Shown: positions 1-8,827, counted from the stretch's first letter. The stretch is DNA of 64,000 bases from CATOSK01 sp963665735 (GCA_963665735.1 OY762444.1:620001-684000); one strand, 5' to 3'. The notes: generated by a model from the sequence alone, not told the origin. Program-made: numbers and translations.

Positions 1-112
1 CCAGGACGAAAACCGCCGCAGCCAGGACCAGTTGCAGAAAACCACCGACGCCCACACCAAAACAATGGACGAGATAGGTCAAGCCAAAGAAACGGAAATC
101 ATGCAGGTTTAA
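1..112 (+). CDS. frr: Ribosome recycling factor, C-terminal end (partial)
   Basis: The window opens inside this gene; the reading frame starts at base 2 and ends with TAA at 110-112. The 36 visible residues include ENRRSQDQLQK and end DEIGQAKETEIMQV. This matches the conserved last helix of ribosome recycling factor, which works with EF-G to split post-termination ribosomes. The stop lies three bases before the uppS start, so the two genes are probably cotranscribed. An frr-uppS-cdsA-dxr order is common in bacteria. The N-terminal portion lies outside the window. Confidence 0.9.
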   Translation, partial: QDENRRSQDQLQKTTDAHTKTMDEIGQAKETEIMQV

Positions 113-115
113 CCT

Positions 116-865
116 ATGGCGTCCCAACCCCTTCCCGGCCAAGAACCCCCGCCGCCCGAATCCGGCATCCCTCGCCACGTCGCCTTCATCATGGACGGCA
201 ACGGGCGCTGGGCGGCCCAACGGGGACTCCCCCGGCTGGAAGGTCACCGGGTAGGGGTGGACTGTATCCAGAAAGTCCTGGAAGTTTTGGCCAACCGGGG
301 CGTCCAGTACGTCACTGTTTACGCCTTTTCCACGGAAAACTGGGAGCGGCCCCGGGAAGAAGTCCAAGGCTTGATGGGCCTCATCCAGGAAGTGCTGGAC
401 GCGCAAGTCACCCAACTGCACCGCAACAACGTCCGGGTGCTGCACCTGGGCAAGACTGGCCGGCTCTCCCCAATGTTGCGAGCCGGCATCGAGTCCGTCC
501 TTGACCTTACCAAGGATAACACCGGCGTCACCCTCAGCGTAGCTTTCGATTACGGCGGCAGGGACGAAATCCTGGAGGCGGTCAAGGCTCTGTTGCGGGA
601 AGGAGTGACCCCCGACAGCTTGGACGAAACCCTGTTTTCCCGTTACCTTTACACCGCCGGAACGCCGGACCCGGACCTGATAATCCGCACCGGCGGGGAA
701 ATCCGCCTCAGCAACTTCCTCCTGTGGCAATCGGCTTACAGCGAGTATTACCACACGCCGGTACTCTGGCCTGACCTGGATGCCGGGGAACTCGACAAAG
801 CCCTGGCCGCTTACAAAGTACGCAAGCGACGATTCGGCAGAGTGCCGGCCAACTCCCAGGTCTGA
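116..865 (+). CDS. uppS: Undecaprenyl diphosphate synthase (cis-prenyltransferase)
   Basis: 249 residues, the usual length for the family. It condenses isopentenyl diphosphate onto farnesyl diphosphate to make the C55 lipid carrier for cell-wall synthesis. The signature MDGNGRWA lies at residues 26-33 and includes the catalytic Asp27. The C-terminal IIRTGGEIRLSNFLLWQ block and the SAYSEYY segment are also intact. The first 20 residues are proline-rich and variable, so the exact start is uncertain; the ATG at 116 has no clear Shine-Dalgarno and may be coupled to frr. It sits two bases upstream of cdsA in one operon. Confidence 0.95.
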   Translation: MASQPLPGQEPPPPESGIPRHVAFIMDGNGRWAAQRGLPRLEGHRVGVDCIQKVLEVLANRGVQYVTVYAFSTENWERPREEVQGLMGLIQEVLDAQVTQLHRNNVRVLHLGKTGRLSPMLRAGIESVLDLTKDNTGVTLSVAFDYGGRDEILEAVKALLREGVTPDSLDETLFSRYLYTAGTPDPDLIIRTGGEIRLSNFLLWQSAYSEYYHTPVLWPDLDAGELDKALAAYKVRKRRFGRVPANSQV

Positions 866-867
866 AC

Positions 868-1689
868 TTGGCGGCTCGCCTAGTCACCGCTTCCTTAGCC
901 GCTCCGGTACTGCTGGCGGCGTTGTGGTTCGGCAATCCCTGGCTGGCGGGTATCGCCATCCTGTCGGCGATTATCGGAGTCCGGGAGTTTTACCGGCTTT
1001 TCGATTCGGACGACGCCTCCCTCCCGGTGTGGCTGGGCAGCCTGTGGGTTTGGGCTTTCATAGGGGCGGGAATCGCCGCCGGGAGTTTCGCGGATTTCCT
1101 GAAAATCACTCTGGGAGTAACCGCTGGTGGCGCCTTTGCCAGCTACCTGTGGTTAATCGGCGGATACCGGGGCCGCAAACAACTGGCCTCCGCTTGCTAC
1201 CTCTTGGGCGGGCCGCTTTACTTGGGGCTGTTTCTGGCCCACGGCCTAGCCTTACGGGATTTCGGCGGCGCGCCGGAACTGGGGCGCAATTGGTTAATCC
1301 TGGCGGTTCTGGTCACCTTCGCCACCGACACCGGGGCCTTTTTCGTGGGCCGGAGTTTGGGACGGCATCCCTTGGCCCCCGCCATAAGCCCCACCAAGAC
1401 TTGGGAAGGGGCCGTCGGCGGGTTCCTTCTGGCAATTCTGGCGGCGGTGGCCGTGGGAACGGTATTCGATTTGGGAGTGGCGCGGTGGGAGCAGGCGTTG
1501 GCCGGCGCCGTGGTGGGCGTGGCGGCCCAATCGGGGGATTTGCTGGAATCGAAACTCAAGCGAATCTCCCAAGTAAAGGACACTGGTAGTATAATGCCGG
1601 GACACGGGGGGTTGTTAGACCGGGTGGACAGCTTAGCCATTGCGGTGCCAGCCGTGTACTATTGCCTCAATACGGTATTCAAGCCATGA
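868..1689 (+). CDS. cdsA: Phosphatidate cytidylyltransferase
   Basis: 273 residues with many hydrophobic segments, an integral membrane enzyme that makes CDP-diacylglycerol from phosphatidate and CTP. The family signature is near the C-terminus: KRISQVKDTGSIMPGHGG followed by LLDRVDS. The start is taken as TTG at 868, two bases after the uppS stop. The C-terminus overlaps the dxr start as ATGA (1686-1689), which indicates translational coupling. Confidence 0.95.
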   Translation: MAARLVTASLAAPVLLAALWFGNPWLAGIAILSAIIGVREFYRLFDSDDASLPVWLGSLWVWAFIGAGIAAGSFADFLKITLGVTAGGAFASYLWLIGGYRGRKQLASACYLLGGPLYLGLFLAHGLALRDFGGAPELGRNWLILAVLVTFATDTGAFFVGRSLGRHPLAPAISPTKTWEGAVGGFLLAILAAVAVGTVFDLGVARWEQALAGAVVGVAAQSGDLLESKLKRISQVKDTGSIMPGHGGLLDRVDSLAIAVPAVYYCLNTVFKP

Positions 1690-2810
1690 AAAACGTCGTC
1701 GTCCTGGGCTCCACCGGCTCTATCGGCACCCAAACCCTCGACGTTATCGGGGCCTTTCCCCATCGGTTCCGGGTGGTGGGCTTGGCGGCAGGCAACAACC
1801 GGAAGTTGCTGCAACAACAGGTAGCCCGTTTCCAACCGGAGCGCGTTTGGAGCGTCGCTCCCCTGGAATCGTTGCCCCCCGGCGTGACCGTTACCCCGAT
1901 GGAAGAAATGGTCTGCCTGCCGGAGGTTGACTTGGCGATGGTGGCAACCACCGGCGCCGTGGGCCTGACCCCCACCCTGAACGCCCTGCAACACGGCAAA
2001 ACGGTGGCCCTGTCCAACAAGGAACCGATAGTCATGGCCGGGCATATCATCAAGGACTACGAAAAGCGGTACGGGGGCAAGATTCTCCCGGTGGACAGCG
2101 AACCCAGCGCCATCTGGCAATGTCTCCAGGGAGAGAACGGCTCCATCCGCCGGTTGATTATTACCGCATCCGGCGGGCCTTTCCGCGACTCTTCCCCGGA
2201 AGACCTGGCCAGGGTAACGCCGGCCCAGGCTTTGCAGCATCCTACCTGGCAAATGGGCCGGAAGATAACCATAGATTCGGCGACGATGATGAACAAGGCT
2301 TTCGAGGTCATCGAAGCCCACTGGTTGTTCGGAGTCCCTTGGGAAGACATCGAGGTGGTGGTGCATCCCCAAAGCACGGTCCATTCCATGGTCGAGTTCG
2401 CCGACGGTTCGGTTAAAGCTCAGTTGGGGCCGCCCAATATGCGCCTCCCCATTCAGTACGCCATGTTTTACCCGGAGCGCTTGCCCAACGACGACATTCC
2501 CAGGCTGCCGACCAAGACCGCCTATTCCCTGGACTTCCGGCCCCTGGACGTAGAACGGTATCCCTGCTTTCCCCTGGCTATCTCGGCTGGACGGCGGGGC
2601 GCCACCTACCCCACGGTTTTGAGCGCTGCCGACGAGGTGGCCGTTAACGCCTTCCTGGAAGGAAGGATAGCCTTTACGGGCATACCTCAAGTAATCGAAC
2701 AGACGCTTTCCCGCCACGAACCCACCGAAGGCCGACAGGTTGAAGAATTGCTGGAAGCCGACCGTTGGGCCACCCGGCAAGCCAGGGAAATCATCGGGAT
2801 TGACCGTTAA
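1686..2810 (+). CDS. dxr: 1-deoxy-D-xylulose 5-phosphate reductoisomerase
   Basis: 374 residues. It catalyses the committed NADPH-dependent step of the MEP isoprenoid pathway. The start is set at ATG 1686, which overlaps the cdsA stop, because it gives the canonical N-terminus MKNVVVLGSTGSIG with the NADPH-binding GSTGSIG loop. Metal- and substrate-binding blocks are present: SNKEPIV, VDSEPSAI, TASGGPFRD and KITIDSATMMNKAFEVIEA. The stop TAA shares one base with the rseP start. With ispG nearby, two MEP enzymes lie in this envelope operon, feeding precursors to uppS. Confidence 0.96.
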   Translation: MKNVVVLGSTGSIGTQTLDVIGAFPHRFRVVGLAAGNNRKLLQQQVARFQPERVWSVAPLESLPPGVTVTPMEEMVCLPEVDLAMVATTGAVGLTPTLNALQHGKTVALSNKEPIVMAGHIIKDYEKRYGGKILPVDSEPSAIWQCLQGENGSIRRLIITASGGPFRDSSPEDLARVTPAQALQHPTWQMGRKITIDSATMMNKAFEVIEAHWLFGVPWEDIEVVVHPQSTVHSMVEFADGSVKAQLGPPNMRLPIQYAMFYPERLPNDDIPRLPTKTAYSLDFRPLDVERYPCFPLAISAGRRGATYPTVLSAADEVAVNAFLEGRIAFTGIPQVIEQTLSRHEPTEGRQVEELLEADRWATRQAREIIGIDR

Positions 2811-4123
2811 TGGAAACCGTCATAGTCGCCATAGTCGCCTTCGTACCCATGCTGATTCTGCTGGTGGTGATTCACGAGTTGGGTCACTTTTTCACCGCCA
2901 AGGCTTTCGGTGTCAAAGTCCTGGAGTTTGGAGTCGGCTACCCTCCCAAGGCTTTCGGGTTCTACACCGGCAAGACCACCGTTCTGCTTGACCAGGACAC
3001 CATATTGGTGAATGTCAACAACTGGGAAGATTTGGCGCTGGGCCAGCTCGTCAAAGTGCAGTCGGCGGAGGACGCCAACGGGAACCTGGTGGCCCGTCTG
3101 GTCGAAGTCCCCCGCAAAGGCGCCCGGTCGCGAACCCTCAATTCCGGGGGTGAAAATTGCCTTAACCACGAAGGAAAAATCCGGGAAGTGTCCGGTTACT
3201 CCCTGGTGCTGGCCGATATGCTTTACTCCTTCAACTGGACGCCCCTCGGCGGGTTCGTCCGGTTGTCCGGCGAGAACAGCCCCGACGTTCCCCAGAGTCT
3301 CGCCAACCGAGGCGTCGGCCAACGGGCCATAGTGCTGGCCGCCGGTTCCTTTATGAACGCCATTTTCCCCATCGTCGTTTTCTCCATCATGTTTATGATT
3401 CCCCACGAGGTAACGGTCGGAAACGTGGTGGTGGAAGAGGTAATGAAAGACTCGCCGGCCGACGTGGCCGGGTTGCAGGCCGGCGACATAATCATCCAAG
3501 CGGACGGCCAGGACATTGAAAACCCCAACAGCCTTTTTCGGGTCGTCACCACCAAGGCCGGCTCCGAAATCGAGATGGTTGTGGCCCGGGGAAACGGCCA
3601 GGAAACCTTGCTCGTTACGCCGCGGGGCATTCCGCCCGAAGGCCAAGGCCCTACTGGAGTTGCCATCACCCTGACAAACGAAAGGACGGTCACTAGGTCC
3701 GAACCGCCCTGGGTAGCCGTGGGGTTGGGGGTAACGCGGACTTGGGACACCCTGGTCGTGCTTAAACAGGAGATTTTCGGCTGGATTGGCGGCTCCCGCC
3801 CGGTGCAGGTGGCCGGCCCCATCGGAATCGCGCAGATTACCGGCGAAGTCGTCCTGGAGGGTGGCCTTCGCAATTGGCTGATTCTGTCCGTGTTGCTCAG
3901 CATCAACCTGGCTATCATCAACATCCTGCCTATCCCCATGCTTGACGGGGGGCGATTGCTGTTCGTCGGAATAGAGTGGGTAAGGGGCGGCAAGCGCGTT
4001 CCGCCGGAAAAGGAAGGACTGGTACACCTTATCGGATTCGCCGCCATCATCGGCCTGATTGTCTTGATTACCGCCAACGACATCTGGCGGCTAATCCAGG
4101 GCGGCAGCGTCCTCCCTGGGTAG
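2810..4123 (+). CDS. rseP: RIP site-2 metalloprotease, RseP family
   Basis: 437-residue intramembrane zinc protease. The catalytic HELGH is in the first membrane helix (His22, Glu23, His26). A PDZ domain lies in the middle (about 200-290, with SPADVAGLQAGDIIIQADG), and the second metal-ligand motif PMLDGG has Asp379. Family members cleave membrane-bound regulators such as anti-sigma factors; the substrate here is unknown. About 75 residues (roughly 55-130) are inserted between the first helix and the GGFVRLSGE strand, where short RIP proteases have only a few residues. The gene overlaps the dxr stop by one base. Confidence 0.93.
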   Translation: METVIVAIVAFVPMLILLVVIHELGHFFTAKAFGVKVLEFGVGYPPKAFGFYTGKTTVLLDQDTILVNVNNWEDLALGQLVKVQSAEDANGNLVARLVEVPRKGARSRTLNSGGENCLNHEGKIREVSGYSLVLADMLYSFNWTPLGGFVRLSGENSPDVPQSLANRGVGQRAIVLAAGSFMNAIFPIVVFSIMFMIPHEVTVGNVVVEEVMKDSPADVAGLQAGDIIIQADGQDIENPNSLFRVVTTKAGSEIEMVVARGNGQETLLVTPRGIPPEGQGPTGVAITLTNERTVTRSEPPWVAVGLGVTRTWDTLVVLKQEIFGWIGGSRPVQVAGPIGIAQITGEVVLEGGLRNWLILSVLLSINLAIINILPIPMLDGGRLLFVGIEWVRGGKRVPPEKEGLVHLIGFAAIIGLIVLITANDIWRLIQGGSVLPG

Positions 4124-4264
4124 CTGGGGGACGATAACCCAGGCAAGGATGACGGGGCAATGCCCCTCAATACAAGGTAAACCGCTGGCCCCGGTTTTCG
4201 TTTCGGGGCGATTATGCGCTATCATGTCTTTAAGGAACCGATTGAAGGAACGGGGGCCGCGATT

Positions 4265-5404
4265 ATGATGAAACGGCGAGTTACCAAGCCCGTTTACGTT
4301 GGCGGAGTCAAAGTCGGCGGCGGGGCCGATGTCACCGTGCAGTCCATGACCAAGACCGACACCCGGGACGTGGCGGCCACGGTGCGCCAAATCCACGAGT
4401 TGGAAGAGGCCGGCTGCGAAATCATCCGCAGCGCCGTGCCGGACATGGAGGCCGCCCAAGCCATCCGCGAAATCAAGAAGCGGATTCACATTCCGCTGGT
4501 GGCCGACATCCATTTCCACTACCAGTTGGCCCTGGAATGCGCCGATGGCGGCGTGGACTGCTTGCGCCTGAACCCGGGCAACCTCCGCAACGAAGACCAG
4601 GTGCGGCAAGTCGTCGAAAAGGCCAAGGAACGCGATATTCCCATTCGGATTGGAGTCAACTTCGGCAGCCTGCCCCCGGTGGGCGGTATTGGCCGCACCC
4701 GCGGCTTTTCCCGACACATGGACATGGTTAACCGCTTGCCCAAGGCGGGAGAAGCACAGGATGGCGAATACAGCATCGTTGACCATATGCTTGCCACGGC
4801 CTTGTGGGAAATCAGTTTCCTGGAAAACAACGACTTCGACCACATCAAGATTTCCATGAAAGCGTTTGACGTGCCGACCACGGTGGAGGCGTACCGCCGG
4901 TTGGCGGAAATGGTGCCTTACCCGTTGCACTTGGGAATCACCGAGGCCGGCACCGTGCAGGCCGGTTCCATCCGCACCGCCGTCGGGCTGGGTGTGCTGC
5001 TCTACGAAGGCATCGGCGACACCATCCGGGTCTCCATCAGCGGCGACTCGACGGAAGAAGTAGCCGCCGGGTATGAAATCCTCAAGTCCCTCAATCTGCG
5101 GAACAAAGGGACTACCCTGGTGGCCTGCCCCAGTTGCGGGCGGGCCGACGTTGACGTGGTGAAGCTGGCCAACCAGGTGGACGAATTGGTCAAGAAGAGC
5201 CAGAAGAACATCAAGGTTGCGGTGATGGGGTGCGAGGTCAACGGCCCCGGCGAAGCTAAAGACGCCGACGTAGGCATCGCGGCCGGCGCCGGCCGGGCGG
5301 TCATTTTCCGCAAAGGCGAAAAAGTCCGGGTTGTCGCAGAAGCGGATATGTTGACCGCGCTGATGGAAGAGGTAGAAAACACCCCGGCCCCGGTGGGCGA
5401 TTAA
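4265..5404 (+). CDS. ispG: 4-hydroxy-3-methylbut-2-enyl diphosphate synthase (flavodoxin/ferredoxin)
   Basis: 379 residues from the preferred start at 4265 (MMKRRVTKPVYVGGV); the frame is open back to an ATG at 4214, but the extra residues do not look like the family N-terminus. It converts MEcPP to HMBPP in the MEP pathway using a 4Fe-4S cluster. The C-terminal ligands are visible as CPSCGRADVD and, about 35 residues on, CEVNGPGE. The N-terminal TIM-barrel blocks VQSMTKTDTRD and LRLNPGN are intact. A 140-bp gap separates it from rseP and a terminator-like hairpin follows. Confidence 0.95.
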   Translation: MMKRRVTKPVYVGGVKVGGGADVTVQSMTKTDTRDVAATVRQIHELEEAGCEIIRSAVPDMEAAQAIREIKKRIHIPLVADIHFHYQLALECADGGVDCLRLNPGNLRNEDQVRQVVEKAKERDIPIRIGVNFGSLPPVGGIGRTRGFSRHMDMVNRLPKAGEAQDGEYSIVDHMLATALWEISFLENNDFDHIKISMKAFDVPTTVEAYRRLAEMVPYPLHLGITEAGTVQAGSIRTAVGLGVLLYEGIGDTIRVSISGDSTEEVAAGYEILKSLNLRNKGTTLVACPSCGRADVDVVKLANQVDELVKKSQKNIKVAVMGCEVNGPGEAKDADVGIAAGAGRAVIFRKGEKVRVVAEADMLTALMEEVENTPAPVGD

Positions 5405-5436
5405 CCATCGGTTCACCACCCCCAAGCTGGTACTGA

Positions 5437-5474
5437 GCCGGTTTGCTTTGCTGGGTGAACCGGCTTTTCCTTTG
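5437..5474 (+). terminator. Possible terminator or attenuator hairpin between ispG and proS
   Basis: GCCGGTT (5437-5443) can pair with AACCGGC (5458-5464), followed by the T-rich TTTTCCTTTG. GGTTCACC (5410-5417) can pair instead with GGTGAACC (5454-5461), which would break the first stem. The two pairings are mutually exclusive, so this could be an attenuator for proS or just an imperfect terminator for ispG. A TACAAT box (5479-5484) downstream could serve proS. Confidence 0.45.
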
Positions 5475-5527
5475 TTGGTACAATGCGGGGGCAGCCATCC
5501 GGTACGGAGAAAGGACTTTCCCGACTT

Positions 5528-7231
5528 ATGAGACTGACGCAACTGGTATCCAAGACGCTGCGGGCTGACCCCCCGGAGGCGGAAACGGCCAGCCACCGGC
5601 TGATGGTCAAGGCGGGGTTGATTCACCAGGTGGCCGCCGGGGTTTACGCCTACCTGCCCCTGGCTTGGCGATCGCTGCGGAAGATTGAGAACATCATCCG
5701 GCAGGAAATGGACGCCGCCGGCAGTCAGGAAATCCTCATGCCCACCTTGCAGCCTACGGAATTGTGGGAGCAGACGGGCCGGCGTGCGGCCTTTGGCGCC
5801 AACCTGTTTGAGTTGGAAGACCGCCGCAACCGCCCGATGGTGCTGGCGCCCACCCACGAAGAGGTTGTAACCAACATCGTCAAGAGCAACGTCCAGAGCT
5901 ACCGTGACTTGCCGGTCATTCTGTACCAAATCCAGACAAAGTTTAGGGATGAACCCCGGCCGCGGGCGGGACTCATCCGGGTGCGGGAGTTCGCCATGAA
6001 GGACGCCTATTCCTTCAACAGCGATGATGCCAGCCTGGACGCCAGCTATCAGGCGATGGCCCAGGCGTACCGCAACATCTACCGCCGCTGCAATCTTCCA
6101 GTGCTAATGGCCGAGGCGGACAGCGGGGCTATCGGCGGCAAGGACTCCCACGAATTTATCCTGCCAACGCCCACCGGCGAGGACACGGTGATAACTTGCC
6201 CCGGCTGCGGGTACACGGCCAACGCCGAGAAAGCCACGGCGGTAGTTCCAGCCCTGGAACCGGAGCTGGAGCTTCCCCTGGAGGAAGTCAGCACCCCCGG
6301 GGTCAAGACCATCGCCGCGCTGGCCGAGTTCCTGGACATACCCGAGGCCAAGACCTTGAAGGCCGTCTTTTACAGCGGCGACGGCGCGGTCATCTTTGTG
6401 ACCATCCGGGGCGACCTGGAAGTCAACGAAGTCAAGTTGAAGAACGCACTGCACGTCAACGAACTGCGGTTGGCGACTGATGAGGAAGTCCGGGCGGCCG
6501 GCCTGGTAGCGGGTTCGGCGTCGCCCATCGGTATTGAAGGCATCCGGCGGGTGGCTGACCCGTCCATAACCGCCGGCAGCAACTTCGCGGTGGGAGCCAA
6601 CCGGGAAGACACCCACCTGCGGAACGCCAACTATCCCCGGGACTTCGACGTTGACGACCTGACGGACATTGCCCTGGCCCAGCCGGGCCAAGCGTGCGCT
6701 ATCTGCGGGGCGACGCTGGAGGCCACGCGCGGGGTTGAAGTGGGCCACATTTTCAAGCTGGGGACGTTTTTCAGCGAAACGCTGGGCGCCATGTACCTGG
6801 ATCAGAACGGACAGCAGCAGCCCATCATCATGGGTTGCTACGGCATCGGCGTGGGGCGACTGCTGGCGGCGGCCATTGAGCAGAACCACGACGACAAGGG
6901 CATGGTGTTCCCGGCGCCTATCGCGCCTTACCAGGTTCACCTGGTAGGGCTGAATCTGAACGACCAAGAGGTTTCCACAGCGTCGGAGGAACTTTACCGG
7001 CAGCTTTGGGACAACGGAATCGAAACCCTGTTCGACGACCGGCTGGACCAAGCGCCGGGAGTGAAGTTCAACGACGCCGATTTGATGGGGCTGCCCGTCC
7101 GGTTGGTGGTCAGCCCGCGCAACCTGGCCGCCGGGGTGGTGGAAATCAAGGGCCGCACCGACGACCACGCCGAGCAAGTCCCGCCGGAAGGAGTGGTTGA
7201 GGCGGTGTCGGCCAAGCTGCGGGCAGCCTAG
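5528..7231 (+). CDS. proS: Prolyl-tRNA synthetase, bacterial type
   Basis: 567 residues from ATG 5528 (MRLTQLVSKTLRADPPEAE); an in-frame ATG at 5483 would add 15 atypical residues. It charges tRNA-Pro. Class II motifs are visible: motif 2 around FRDEPRPRAGLIRVREFAMKD and motif 3 around GCYGIGVGRLLAAAIEQ. The long insertion between them (about 215-380) is the editing (INS) domain found in bacterial-type ProRS, which clears Ala-tRNA-Pro. The C-terminal anticodon-binding domain begins near PYQVHLVGLN. It lies 9 bases before the RDD gene. Confidence 0.96.
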   Translation: MRLTQLVSKTLRADPPEAETASHRLMVKAGLIHQVAAGVYAYLPLAWRSLRKIENIIRQEMDAAGSQEILMPTLQPTELWEQTGRRAAFGANLFELEDRRNRPMVLAPTHEEVVTNIVKSNVQSYRDLPVILYQIQTKFRDEPRPRAGLIRVREFAMKDAYSFNSDDASLDASYQAMAQAYRNIYRRCNLPVLMAEADSGAIGGKDSHEFILPTPTGEDTVITCPGCGYTANAEKATAVVPALEPELELPLEEVSTPGVKTIAALAEFLDIPEAKTLKAVFYSGDGAVIFVTIRGDLEVNEVKLKNALHVNELRLATDEEVRAAGLVAGSASPIGIEGIRRVADPSITAGSNFAVGANREDTHLRNANYPRDFDVDDLTDIALAQPGQACAICGATLEATRGVEVGHIFKLGTFFSETLGAMYLDQNGQQQPIIMGCYGIGVGRLLAAAIEQNHDDKGMVFPAPIAPYQVHLVGLNLNDQEVSTASEELYRQLWDNGIETLFDDRLDQAPGVKFNDADLMGLPVRLVVSPRNLAAGVVEIKGRTDDHAEQVPPEGVVEAVSAKLRAA

Positions 7232-7240
7232 CGTCGCTAT

Positions 7241-7831
7241 ATGGGGGACTCGCCAAGACTGCGCCCGCCGACGTTGGGGGAGCGGCATATCTCCTGGATA
7301 TTTGCCATGGCTCCCACCGCGTTCGCATACATGGGCCTGTTGGCCCTGACCTACCTGCTGACCCGGCCGGATGTAAACATTTTCTATTATTTCATAAACC
7401 CCAGCGCTACGCCCGTTACCATCGGGGAATTGAGCATCCCGTTTAATATCAACATGATGCTGGCCCGGTCCTTCTTCCTGGTGGCCTACTTTACTTGGGG
7501 CCGTTCCACCGGACACCTGGTTATCGGCGCCCACGTCGTTGACCGGAAAACCGGACGGCGCATGAAGACCTGGCAGAAGTTGGTGCGGGGTTTGGCCCAA
7601 ATGGGGGCCGGCTCCATGTACATCGTCATGGATGGAATATCGCTGCTGCTGATTTTGATTGACCGGGAGGAACGACGCTCGGCTTACGACTGGATTGCCG
7701 GAACGATGGTGGTGGTAGGCGACTTGCCGCCGGAGGAGGAACGAAGCCGTAGTTGGGTGGCGGAGTTAAGCCGGGTATTCCGGCGCCAGCCCACCGCTCC
7801 CGAATCGCCCCACCCCTTTAACGGGGACTGA
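7241..7831 (+). CDS. RDD-family membrane protein
   Basis: 196 residues with three hydrophobic segments (about 18-40, 68-90 and 120-140). The blocks GRSTGHLVIGAHVVDRKTGR and DREERRSAYDWIAGTMVV match the RDD domain: a conserved polar patch in the first part and the RSAYDWIAGT motif near the end. Some RDD proteins have been linked to ion transport or stress tolerance, but most have no known role and none can be assigned here. The C-terminal tail (about 165-196) is charged and cytoplasmic-looking. It follows proS closely, probably in the same transcript. Confidence 0.75.
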   Translation: MGDSPRLRPPTLGERHISWIFAMAPTAFAYMGLLALTYLLTRPDVNIFYYFINPSATPVTIGELSIPFNINMMLARSFFLVAYFTWGRSTGHLVIGAHVVDRKTGRRMKTWQKLVRGLAQMGAGSMYIVMDGISLLLILIDREERRSAYDWIAGTMVVVGDLPPEEERSRSWVAELSRVFRRQPTAPESPHPFNGD

Positions 7832-7920
7832 ACTTGCGCTTTCCGGGTCTGCACCTATGGTTTGACGATTACTTCGGAGAAATTGCGTTTGGACTCTTTC
7901 ATCCAGTTGAGCATGACTTA

Positions 7921-7944
7921 GGGGCAGGTTCCAAACCTGCCCCC
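7921..7944. repeat. Palindromic repeat, family C
   Basis: GGGGCAGGTT, a 4-base loop and AACCTGCCCC form a near-perfect hairpin in the gap after the RDD gene. It is related to palindromes at 22937-22965, 44841-44863 and 48523-48550. The rest of the 7832-7975 gap shows no gene. Confidence 0.7.
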
Positions 7945-7975
7945 ACGAATTATCTGCCAATGGCATATTTTCATG

Positions 7976-8164
7976 CTAAGACTTGGGCCGGGGCGCTTTG
8001 GGGTCAACAAAGGGAGGTTTTCTGCCGTCCCTGGGAACCGGGGGCGGCACGATTTTCTCAAAGGCTCCCCGACGTTCGATGGTCGCCGGCACAATCGGAA
8101 CGTCGGCTATTTTTGGAGTAACTCCCCCCGGAGTGGATTTTTTCTTGTTCACAAAGAAGGGCAT
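7976..8164 (-). CDS. Small proline-rich protein, possibly real
   Basis: 62 codons immediately downstream of the larger membrane protein on the same strand. Its ATG lies 6 bases after that gene's stop, and GAGG (overlapping the stop) sits 8-9 bases upstream as a Shine-Dalgarno. The product is basic and proline-rich (VNKKKSTPGGVTPKI, then PPPVPRDGRKPP), with no membrane segment and no recognised domain. The placement and ribosome site argue for translation, but composition alone cannot prove it in high-GC DNA. Confidence 0.4.
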   Translation of the reverse strand: MPFFVNKKKSTPGGVTPKIADVPIVPATIERRGAFEKIVPPPVPRDGRKPPFVDPKAPRPKS

Positions 8165-8170
8165 TTGAGG

Positions 8171-8827
8171 CTACCTCGCCGCTTCTGAGTCGTCAAACCG
8201 AATTTCTTTGTCCATTGACATTATATCGTAAGCCGTTGTTCTGAACCAACCCCGTGGCCCGGAGCGTTCCCACAACAAGAAATACCGTTTGGGTCGGGCT
8301 TCATGGGGATTTACTTCCTCGGGGATTTTTCCCAGAACTCGTTGGTTGTAGAAGAAAGTGGTCAACAAGACCGACCCAATCGAGTCCGGGGCGATGTATT
8401 CGAATGTTTCCGCTACTGATTCCCCAGGCTCTACCAAAAGGCCGTTTCTCTCCCAAACCAGACGGCCTTCGTCCAAGGTATCCCACAAAAACCCGGCGTT
8501 ATACCGTTGGTCAATGAACGTATCGCCGTACAGGGTTTCGGCGTGTTCGTCAGACACCGGGGCAAGTTGCTGGACGGTGAAAAGCCCGTCCAGCACCTCT
8601 ACCTTCACGCGGGAACTGTTGCGCAAAGTCGCCGTTAATTCCAGGTGGACGTAGCTGTCGCTGATGCGCCGGTGGGTAACTTCGTGGCTGATGGTCAGGT
8701 GGGGTTGGCCATAGCGAAACAGAAAGCCCCGCCGCCACGCGAAAACTCCGCCCAAGCCGATGGCGATTACGGCGGCGACGGCCTGGGCGATGCCGGCCCA
8801 AGTACCCAATGTTTCGGGCAACGGCAT
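8171..8827 (-). CDS. Hypothetical protein with one N-terminal membrane helix
   Basis: 218 residues. A hydrophobic helix at about 10-32 (GIAQAVAAVIAIGLGGVFAW) is followed by an arginine pair and a soluble region of about 180 residues rich in beta-strand-like patterns (SYVHLELTATLRNSSRVKVEVLDG). No family is recognised. The layout suggests a membrane-anchored domain, probably cytoplasmic-facing given the RR after the helix. It lies 3 bases downstream of the methyltransferase-nuclease gene on the same strand, so it is probably cotranscribed with it. A role in that restriction system cannot be excluded, but nothing in the sequence shows one. Confidence 0.7.
   Translation of the reverse strand: MPLPETLGTWAGIAQAVAAVIAIGLGGVFAWRRGFLFRYGQPHLTISHEVTHRRISDSYVHLELTATLRNSSRVKVEVLDGLFTVQQLAPVSDEHAETLYGDTFIDQRYNAGFLWDTLDEGRLVWERNGLLVEPGESVAETFEYIAPDSIGSVLLTTFFYNQRVLGKIPEEVNPHEARPKRYFLLWERSGPRGWFRTTAYDIMSMDKEIRFDDSEAAR

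Noticed and set aside
5404..5528. T-box riboswitch upstream of proS
   Set aside because: The conserved T-box sequence (GGTGGNACCGCG) was not found and the gap is shorter than a typical leader; only simple alternative hairpins remain.
4091..5929. 612-codon minus-strand open frame across ispG and proS
   Set aside because: Antisense to two clear housekeeping genes and of repetitive His/Gly/Asp-rich composition.
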